DNA of 18,856 bases. It comes from Oscillospiraceae bacterium (GTDB lineage Bacteria; Bacillota_A; Clostridia; Oscillospirales; Ruminococcaceae). The stretch lies in assembly GCA_017523995.1 (NCBI GenBank), contig JAFWUX010000056.1:1-18856 (forward strand). The letters are read 5' to 3'. The notes under the pieces are model-generated. The model saw only the letters and a list, made by a program, of their open reading frames with translations. It had not been told where the DNA came from and ran no database searches. Position numbers and translations under genes: made by a program. Position 1 is the stretch's first letter. Each line of letters begins with the position of its first letter. Positions 13,551 through 18,856 of this stretch are shown here, piece after piece.

Positions 13551-13603
13551 GTGGGAGGATTTTTCCGCCAGCCGGAAGCCTGAGATTGCTTCCGGTATAC
13601 CAC
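13551..13603 (+). promoter_or_regulatory. Leader structure before rplA, matching the one before rplK
   Basis: GTGGGAG (13551-13557) and CCAC (13600-13603) flank an 8-bp hairpin CCGGAAGC/GCTTCCGG (13572-13579, 13588-13595). The order and end elements match 13034-13079, although the internal hairpins differ in sequence. A shared regulator such as L1 is the likeliest reason. Confidence 0.5.
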
Positions 13604-13631
13604 AGAATGATGATAAAGGAGTTTTTCATAC

Positions 13632-14327
13632 ATGAAACACGGTAAGAAGTATGTCGAGAGTGCAAAGGCACTCGATAAGGCAAAGCTTTATGAGCCGAAT
13701 GAGGCTCTGGGCGCTGTTTGCCAGCTCGCAAAGGCAAAGTTCGATGAGACTGTTGAGGCTCACATCCGCCTCGGCGTTGATTCCCGTCACGCAGACCAGC
13801 AGGTCCGCGGCGCTGTTGTCCTGCCGAACGGTACCGGTAAGTCCGTTCGCGTGCTCGTCTTCTGCAAAGAGGATAAGTATGAGGCTGCTAAGGCAGCAGG
13901 CGCAGAGTACGTCGGCGGTCTGGATCTCGTTGAGAAGATCCAGAAGGAAGGCTGGATGGAGTTCGATGTCGTCATCGCTTCTCCGGACATGATGGGCGTT
14001 GTCGGTAGACTCGGTAAGGTTCTCGGTCCGCGCGGCCTGATGCCGAACCCGAAGGCCGGTACGGTTTCTCCTGACGTCGCAAAGGCTGTTCAGGAGGCAA
14101 AGGCCGGTAAGATCGAGTACAGACTCGATAAGTCCAACATCATCCACTGCCCGATCGGTAAGGTTTCCTTCGGCGCTGAGAAGCTCGAGGAGAACTTCAA
14201 TACCCTGCTCGAGGCAGTCGTGAAGGCGAAGCCGGCAGCCGCAAAGGGTACCTACCTGCGCTCTGTTACCGTCGCTTCTACTATGGGCGTCGGTGTTCCG
14301 GTTCTCACCACGAAGTTTGGTGTGTAA
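13632..14327 (+). CDS. rplA: 50S ribosomal protein L1
   Basis: A 231-residue L1, which forms the mobile L1 stalk at the exit side of the large subunit and also represses its own operon in many bacteria. It begins [20 protein letters not shown]. The signature [21 protein letters not shown] lies near the middle and [20 protein letters not shown] near the end. Full length. AAAGGAG precedes the ATG at 13632. It is the last gene of the operon visible here: rplJ and rplL, which usually follow, are not downstream. Confidence 0.98.
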   Translation: MKHGKKYVESAKALDKAKLYEPNEALGAVCQLAKAKFDETVEAHIRLGVDSRHADQQVRGAVVLPNGTGKSVRVLVFCKEDKYEAAKAAGAEYVGGLDLVEKIQKEGWMEFDVVIASPDMMGVVGRLGKVLGPRGLMPNPKAGTVSPDVAKAVQEAKAGKIEYRLDKSNIIHCPIGKVSFGAEKLEENFNTLLEAVVKAKPAAAKGTYLRSVTVASTMGVGVPVLTTKFGV

Positions 14328-14340
14328 TCTTTGATTCCAT

Positions 14341-14384
14341 GCAGCGGAGAGAACGGCTCTTGCCGTTTCTCTCTGATCTGCTGC
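14341..14384 (+). terminator. Hairpin after rplA (candidate terminator)
   Basis: GCAGC (14341-14345) pairs with GCTGC (14380-14384), enclosing GGAGAGAACGGC with GCCGTTTCTCTC (one bulged T) around the loop TCTT. It is a strong structure 13 bases past the rplA stop. There is no T-run, so factor-independent termination is uncertain. Confidence 0.5.
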
Positions 14385-14401
14385 GAATTCTCGCAAACCA
14401 C

Positions 14402-14430
14402 TTGACAAATCGCTCGATTTGTGCTATAAT
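14402..14430 (+). promoter_or_regulatory. Promoter of tRNA-Lys
   Basis: Perfect TTGACA (14402-14407) and TATAAT (14425-14430) with a 17-base spacer. An 8-bp inverted repeat, ACAAATCG (14405-14412) and CGATTTGT (14415-14422), fills the spacer and overlaps the -35 box. Confidence 0.93.
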
Positions 14431-14444
14431 ATCTAAGTTGCTAT

Positions 14445-14517
14445 GAGAAATTAGCTCAGTTGGCAGAGCATCTCCCTTTTAAGGAGAGGGTCGAGGGTTC
14501 GAACCCCTCATTTCTCA
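14445..14517 (+). tRNA. tRNA-Lys(UUU)
   Basis: A 73-base tRNA with a full cloverleaf: acceptor GAGAAAT/ATTTCTC, D stem GCTC/GAGC, anticodon stem TCTCC/GGAGA with loop CTTTTAA giving anticodon TTT, five-base variable loop, T arm GAGGG TTCGAAC CCCTC, discriminator A. CCA is not encoded. The sequence turns AT-rich directly after it, and tRNA 3' ends are frequent integration sites. Confidence 0.97.
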
Positions 14518-14533
14518 CTCATGAATATTTCGT

Positions 14534-14574
14534 AAATACGCTGTTTTCCTGTATCGGGAGAACAGCGTATTTTA
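14534..14574 (+). terminator. Terminator of tRNA-Lys
   Basis: A perfect 12-bp stem, AAATACGCTGTT (14534-14545) with AACAGCGTATTT (14561-14572), can be extended inside the loop by CC/GG pairing. It is followed by a short TA-rich tail and lies 16 bases after the tRNA. Confidence 0.8.
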
Positions 14575-14587
14575 TTGCCAAAGGGGC

Positions 14588-14626
14588 TTTGGACACTATT
14601 TGGACACTACGGAGAAATTTGGACAC
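14588..14626 (+). repeat. Three copies of TTTGGACAC
   Basis: TTTGGACAC occurs at 14588-14596, 14599-14607 and 14618-14626, each continuing as TA or CA, in direct orientation at 11- and 19-base spacing, right after the tRNA terminator. Short iterated motifs beside a tRNA 3' end resemble integrase arm-binding sites, but no integrase gene is visible. The rest of the gap up to 14760 shows no gene or other clear structure. Confidence 0.7.
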
Positions 14627-14760
14627 CAAGCTGCGCGCTTTTTGAGCGAACAACGAGACGGATTTTCGGAGTTTTATGGAATTTCTTGCGAAAATGGCGT
14701 TTGTTGAAAACAGAGAATTTTGATGCAGATTTTTAGGTATAATGCTAATTTCAATATCAC

Positions 14761-14789
14761 TTGTTTTTGAATGCAAATTATGGTATAAT
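14761..14789 (+). promoter_or_regulatory. Promoter of the methyltransferase-nuclease operon
   Basis: TTGTTT (14761-14766) and an extended -10, TGGTATAAT (TATAAT at 14784-14789), are spaced by 17 bases. The predicted leader to the ATG at 14982 is about 185 bases and contains only a weak dyad, ATCTAT (14897-14902) with ATAGAT (14912-14917). No controller (C) protein gene is present. Confidence 0.75.
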
Positions 14790-14981
14790 AAAGCATAATG
14801 GGGTCGTAAGTAGAATTATCACAGCGTCAATTCCAGACCGCTTTTCTTATAATCGCAATAGCATTTCTGCCTACCTAAATGGTAGAGATGTCATGAATCT
14901 ATCTGTATTGAATAGATGAAATCTAATCAATAGGATATGCATTCTTTGCTCTATTCTAGATAGGAACGAGGCTATAGATTT

Positions 14982-16886
14982 ATGCGTTTCTTAGGCAATA
15001 AAGAATCCATATTGAACGATATCGAATCTCTTTTGAGAGACAAAGGTTTGCTTGATCAGCAGTTAGTTTTTTTTGATGCATTTACTGGGTCAGGATCTGT
15101 TGCGGATTTTTTTAAACGCTATTTCAGTCTGATTATCAATGACAACCTTACTTGGTCGGTCTTATATTCCCGAGGACGAATCTGTGCTCCAAAATGCAGA
15201 TTTGACAAACTGGGTTTTGACCCATTTGACTTTTTCAACAGTATTAACACTATTAAACAAGGGTTTATTTATAATACATATGCCCCTACCTCAACCAATA
15301 GAATGTATTTCACACCGGAGAATGCAGGGCGAATTGATTACTTTAGGTACCAGATAGAGCAATGGAAAGAACAAGGACTACTATCTTACAATGAGTATTG
15401 TTACTTAATGGCAAGTCTCATCGAATCAGTTTCAAGCGTATCAAATACAGCTGGCGTTTATGGTGCATTCCTGAAAAAATGGGATGCGAGGGCCTTGAAA
15501 CCAATTGAATTCATGAAAGTCCCCTCTGTTGATGGAGAAGTTCATGCTATATCACAATTCAACGATAAACTAGAGAACATCATTGAGAATGTGAATTGTG
15601 ACATTCTCTATCTCGATCCTCCTTATACACAGAATCAATATGGGACTCAATATCATTTACTTGAAACACTAGTCCTGAACGATAATCCTTCTGTAAGTCC
15701 TATAACGGGATCGCGCAGCACCACACCGATGCGTTCTGATTGGTCAAAGGAATACAAGGCGCATATTCTCTTTGAACGTATTGTTGCAAAGACAAAAGCA
15801 CGATACATCATCTTGAGCTATAATAATGATGGCTTTATGTCCAAGACATACATTGAATCAGTATTGAAGCGTTATGGTAAGGTTGAGACATATGCATGTC
15901 GGAAAATCTCCTATAAAAAATATCAAAACTGGAAATCTCAGAATGAGAAGCCGCATTTTGAGTATTTGTATTTTATAGAGAAAAAAGAGCCGGATCAAAT
16001 TGTATTCGAATCGCCATTGAACTATATAGGTAGTAAAGCTAAAGTTGTTTTAGATATAAAACAGAATATTCCAGGGGGATGCTCAACTTTCGTGGATGCA
16101 TTTGCAGGCGGATTCAATGTTGGTATCAATATCGGTTTTAATCGTATCATATTTAACGATATTAACCGATTTGTAATGGAGCTGGTAAGGTCGTTTTCTG
16201 AATTTGATACTTATCAATATCTTTTATATATTAGAAAGATTACCAATAGATTTGGGCTAGAAAAAGCAAATAGTGATGCATATATTGCGGCTCGAAACTA
16301 TTACAATTCATTGCCTGAAGATAAACGAGACCCTAGATTGTTGTTTACAATTATTCTATATGGTTTTCAGCAACAAATCCGATTCAACAGCAACCACGAA
16401 TTTAATAATCCAGTAGGAATGCGATGGTTTAATGATAAAGTTCTGGAGAAAATGATCTCGTTTTCTCGAGCTATTAAAGAAAGAAATATAGTGTTTATCT
16501 GTGAAAACTATACCGAACTAGAAAATAGTCTTAATGAAGAGTCATTCGTTTATATGGATCCTCCCTACATGCTTACTACAGGTTCATATAATGATGGCAA
16601 GAGAGGATTCAAAGGCTGGAATAGCACGTTAGAAAGTGAATTATTCCTGTTTGCCGATCGTCTTAATGATAGAAATATTCATTTTATGCTTTCGTACGTT
16701 ATTGAACACAAAGGAAAAACCAATGAAAAACTTCTTACTTGGGTCAAGAAGAATGGATACCGTATTATTGAATTAGGCGATATTATAGGCATTTCTGGTA
16801 GCAGAAGAAAAGAGGTGTTAATTGTAAATTATGGAACACAGAACAATACCACACTTTGTGGTGAAGAAGAATCTACAAAAATCTAG
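14982..16886 (+). CDS. Two-domain N6-adenine DNA methyltransferase (M.FokI-like fusion)
   Basis: A 634-residue protein with two complete D12-class (Dam-type) adenine methyltransferase domains in tandem, which move the SAM methyl group to adenine N6. Domain 1 (about 1-335): MRFLGNKESILNDI, SAM motif DAFTGSGS at 32-39, catalytic DPPY at 212-215. Domain 2 (about 345-620): LNYIGSKAKVVLDI, SAM motif DAFAGGFN at 372-379, DPPY at 526-529. Both catalytic tetrads are intact. The layout and length match M.FokI, whose two halves methylate the two strands of an asymmetric site, so a non-palindromic target is likely; the target itself cannot be read from sequence. The ribosome binding site (GGAACGAGG) is weak and somewhat distant. 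Codon use is AT-rich, unlike the genes to the left, which suggests horizontal transfer. The nuclease gene overlaps its 3' end by 56 bases. Confidence 0.92.
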   Translation: MRFLGNKESILNDIESLLRDKGLLDQQLVFFDAFTGSGSVADFFKRYFSLIINDNLTWSVLYSRGRICAPKCRFDKLGFDPFDFFNSINTIKQGFIYNTYAPTSTNRMYFTPENAGRIDYFRYQIEQWKEQGLLSYNEYCYLMASLIESVSSVSNTAGVYGAFLKKWDARALKPIEFMKVPSVDGEVHAISQFNDKLENIIENVNCDILYLDPPYTQNQYGTQYHLLETLVLNDNPSVSPITGSRSTTPMRSDWSKEYKAHILFERIVAKTKARYIILSYNNDGFMSKTYIESVLKRYGKVETYACRKISYKKYQNWKSQNEKPHFEYLYFIEKKEPDQIVFESPLNYIGSKAKVVLDIKQNIPGGCSTFVDAFAGGFNVGINIGFNRIIFNDINRFVMELVRSFSEFDTYQYLLYIRKITNRFGLEKANSDAYIAARNYYNSLPEDKRDPRLLFTIILYGFQQQIRFNSNHEFNNPVGMRWFNDKVLEKMISFSRAIKERNIVFICENYTELENSLNEESFVYMDPPYMLTTGSYNDGKRGFKGWNSTLESELFLFADRLNDRNIHFMLSYVIEHKGKTNEKLLTWVKKNGYRIIELGDIIGISGSRRKEVLIVNYGTQNNTTLCGEEESTKI

Positions 16887-18033
16887 GAACACTGGCATTT
16901 ACTTTAGTGATATCTTGAGCGATCCTGTTCTTAAAGATGTTTGCATTAGGATTACCGGTCTGGAACACTATACTGTCGATTTTGTGGAAAACGATTACGA
17001 AGATGAATTTCTTGAAAAGACTTATAATAAAGGAAGACTAGCAATTCTGCAATATCAGGACACGGCACATTATATTTCATTTTCTGAATCATCTGTAAAA
17101 GGTCGAAATTCCAGCGTTCAGAGTGTTCCAACAGCGTTCAATTTGTTTTTCAGCAATCCATATCCAAATAAGAAGCTTCATTTTTATTTTCTTAATGTGC
17201 AGGCAGGAAACCTCGAGACAGATTATCTTTTATTGATGTATAGGCTAATGAGTACTATCGGGTTTAACTTCCTGAATGCTGATGTTGCTCTCCGTCAAAG
17301 AATACTTGCTTTTTCTTCGATTGAGGACATTATTTTCAATCGGCGTAATAATTCTGAAAAAAACCAAAGTAACAACTCAACTTATATTACTAAAAGCGGA
17401 GTAGATACTATAGATATTTATGGAAAGGTTTATGGAGCAAATAAGTATGAATCCAGCATGATGTGTTATGCACTTTCTGTGTTGCATCATGAGAGCCAAG
17501 AAATAACTTTGTATGAAGTTATTGAAAAAGACCTAACAGAGCTTCCAGAGAGCAGCCGAAAGATTATTGATCAGATGGGTGTCATTCGAATAGTACCCAC
17601 AGATATGACATTAGAGAAAAAACTCTTCGAGGAAAATGATAGCTTACGTTCACCGCGATACATTTATAATCTCCTTGATCGTATAGGGCCGAAAAGATGC
17701 GTGCTTTGTGAATGTGGAATACCCGAATTAATACAAGGTGCCCATGTTTGGCCTGTTGCTCAAATCAAAAAAGAGGCTGGAATGCCATTTGATAAAAAAC
17801 TTGAGTGCGCAATAGACGGGAATAATGGATTATGGCTTTGCGAAAACCATCATAAGCTTTTTGATGAGAATATTATAAGAATAAAAGAAAACGGCATAAT
17901 TCATTACAAAGATGGCATCTTGCCTGAGCATTCTAGTTTTATTACTAAAATCACAACGATTCCAGAACTGCCAAAGAGTATTATGACTGATAAATTTTTA
18001 GAGTATCTATGGCGTAGAAATAGAGCAATTTGA
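16831..18033 (+). CDS. HNH endonuclease, probable restriction enzyme partner of the methyltransferase
   Basis: A 400-residue protein ending in an HNH nuclease domain. It has CVLC plus Cys295 (290-295), GAHVWP with His305, and DGNNGLWLCENHHKLFD at 329-345 with Asn332 and His340/341; these give the H-N-H metal site, with the cysteines possibly holding structural zinc. The first 270 residues match no family I recognise and probably recognise DNA; the IYGKVYGANKYES segment at 196-208 looks like a conserved core. The ATG at 16831 has AGAGGTG upstream and lies 56 bases before the methyltransferase stop, so translation is coupled, a common restriction-modification arrangement. HNH active sites are known in Type IIS enzymes such as Eco31I and MnlI. 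The gene is AT-rich like its partner. A repair or non-restriction nuclease is possible but less likely. Confidence 0.85.
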   Translation: MEHRTIPHFVVKKNLQKSRNTGIYFSDILSDPVLKDVCIRITGLEHYTVDFVENDYEDEFLEKTYNKGRLAILQYQDTAHYISFSESSVKGRNSSVQSVPTAFNLFFSNPYPNKKLHFYFLNVQAGNLETDYLLLMYRLMSTIGFNFLNADVALRQRILAFSSIEDIIFNRRNNSEKNQSNNSTYITKSGVDTIDIYGKVYGANKYESSMMCYALSVLHHESQEITLYEVIEKDLTELPESSRKIIDQMGVIRIVPTDMTLEKKLFEENDSLRSPRYIYNLLDRIGPKRCVLCECGIPELIQGAHVWPVAQIKKEAGMPFDKKLECAIDGNNGLWLCENHHKLFDENIIRIKENGIIHYKDGILPEHSSFITKITTIPELPKSIMTDKFLEYLWRRNRAI

Positions 18034-18044
18034 TAATGTATGTT

Positions 18045-18079
18045 GAAACGGGAACCGACACGCAGCCGGTTCCCGTTTC
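18045..18079. terminator. Terminator between the nuclease gene and the convergent partial gene
   Basis: A perfect 13-bp stem, GAAACGGGAACCG (18045-18057) with CGGTTCCCGTTTC (18067-18079), has a 9-base loop and lies 11 bases after the nuclease stop. A modest T-rich tail (CCCTTTTGTTGTT) follows on the plus strand. It may serve both convergent genes. Confidence 0.75.
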
Positions 18080-18103
18080 GTTATACCCTTTTGTTGTTGG
18101 AGC

Positions 18104-18856
18104 TCATTTCCTCCGCGAAGACATCCGCGGCGGTTCCTGCGGGGCATCGGCATCGGTCTGGCCGTTCGGGACAGCACCACTTTCCGCTTTTCGCCGCTGA
18201 TCCTCCTGCCGTTCCAGCACTTGCAGGAAAGAGCCGCCAAGCACCTGCTCTGCCGTCGTCAGATAACCGACCGCTTCGCGCAGTTCCGCTTCTGCCTGCC
18301 GCAGATTGTCAGTCACATTCTGCCGGTATGATTTGGCTTTTTCAATCCGTTGCTCCGATTCCCGCCAGTTGCCCGCGTTAAGATACGACTCCTTCCTGAG
18401 CAATTCGCGTGCCTCTTCTGGCGTGAAACGGGCGGATTGCTTGTCGTAAAACACAATCTGCGCACACTCCACCAAATCCTCATGATGCCGCACATAGCAG
18501 TCGAGTTCTTCCAGGCGCTCAGTCAGTTCGTTGACCTTCTGCTGCTTCTTTTCTGCATCCCGCCGCATCGAATCGAGTGTCGCGCCCTGATTAATTTTCA
18601 CATTCAGCGCGGTCAGTCTGTCCAACTCGGCATCATTCTGCCATGACAGAATGCCTTTGGGGTTCTTCTTGCGAACGGGGAAGTGCCCGTCTGAAAAAAG
18701 AATTGTGTAGCGCCGCATCATTTCGAGGACGCGGAGGTTCGGTGCGTGCATATCTCTTGCCGCCTGAATCATCCGTGCAAGATTTTGCTCATAGGCTGCC
18801 TTGATTTCCAGCCGGTTCCGCAGCACATCTTCACTGTAAGCGCTGCCGAGCGATTT
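18104..18856 (-). CDS. C-terminal part of a relaxase/mobilisation-like protein (partial)
   Basis: The frame stays open to the window edge, so this is the last 250 residues of a longer protein; an in-frame GTG at 18826 is not taken as the start. The visible part begins KSLGSAYSEDVLRNRLEIKA, which resembles the 'LG..YT.e.ir.Ri' segment following the nuclease domain in Firmicute MobA/relaxase proteins. It then shows long charged helices predicted as coiled coil (DSMRRDAEKKQQKVNELTER) and a Pro/Arg-rich tail ending MSSRRK. The middle HHEDLVECAQIVFYDKQ... region is typical of the helical C-terminal region of such relaxases. Codon use is GC-rich like the chromosome, unlike the adjacent nuclease gene. 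The relaxase call is inference from this tail only; the catalytic region is outside the window. Confidence 0.5.
   Translation of the reverse strand, partial: KSLGSAYSEDVLRNRLEIKAAYEQNLARMIQAARDMHAPNLRVLEMMRRYTILFSDGHFPVRKKNPKGILSWQNDAELDRLTALNVKINQGATLDSMRRDAEKKQQKVNELTERLEELDCYVRHHEDLVECAQIVFYDKQSARFTPEEARELLRKESYLNAGNWRESEQRIEKAKSYRQNVTDNLRQAEAELREAVGYLTTAEQVLGGSFLQVLERQEDQRRKAESGAVPNGQTDADAPQEPPRMSSRRK

Noticed and set aside
14896..14918. Dyad ATCTAT/ATAGAT in the methyltransferase leader as a controller-protein box
   Set aside because: It has only six base pairs in AT-rich sequence, and no controller protein gene is present.
18034..18103. Search for a second copy of the tRNA-Lys 3' end (attachment repeat) right of the nuclease gene
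   Set aside because: Only a loose, short resemblance (CTCATTTCCTCC) was found, which is not enough for an attachment site.

Overview
The window reads as a chromosomal segment of a Gram-positive anaerobe of the Clostridia, most likely a Ruminococcus-like member of the Oscillospiraceae. This rests on AGGAGG-type ribosome binding sites, near-consensus TTGACA/TATAAT promoters with 17-base spacers, the rpmG-secE-nusG-rplK-rplA order, a tRNA-Lys gene without encoded CCA, and moderately GC-rich core genes separated by hairpin-rich intergenic repeats. The taxon is inferred from gene content and style, not from a search.

Left part (1-5895), genes on the minus strand. Pyruvate kinase (pyk) is preceded on its own strand by four small unrecognised genes; two are tandem paralogues and two carry Cys-rich putative zinc sites. 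Further right is a two-gene unit of a 58-residue membrane protein and radA, with a clear promoter. The 3' flanks of pyk and radA carry the same composite repeat. Between radA and the four-gene cluster lies a run of seven back-to-back hairpins (3921-4109), the most structured non-coding stretch here.

Middle (5896-11434). A repeat-bearing gap leads to a consensus promoter, a PspA/IM30 gene with a strong terminator, an exported VanY-like protein whose zinc ligands appear to be lost, and an unrecognised gene that overlaps a convergent dCMP deaminase gene tail to tail. A two-helix membrane protein (minus) and rsmA (plus) are divergent; rsmA is followed by a YwqK/MORN-like gene.

Right-middle (11435-14517). 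A consensus promoter and structured leader drive rpmG-secE-nusG-rplK-rplA, encoding ribosomal proteins L33, L11 and L1, the SecE translocase subunit and the NusG elongation factor. rplK and rplA each have a leader with matching GTGGGAG and CCAC elements. The expected rplJ-rplL do not follow; a tRNA-Lys(UUU) gene does.

Right end (14518-18856). Immediately past the tRNA the sequence becomes visibly AT-rich, with its own promoter and a two-gene operon: a 634-residue protein with two N6-adenine methyltransferase domains, overlapped by a 400-residue HNH nuclease gene. I read this as a restriction-modification system, probably for an asymmetric site (Type IIS-like), carried by a mobile element. On its far side, facing it, is the 3' part of a gene resembling the C-terminal region of a relaxase, running off the window. 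This accessory region is the best candidate for a little-described system; the tandem-hairpin repeats are the best candidate for undescribed non-coding structure. No CRISPR array, rRNA gene or complete insertion sequence was seen.
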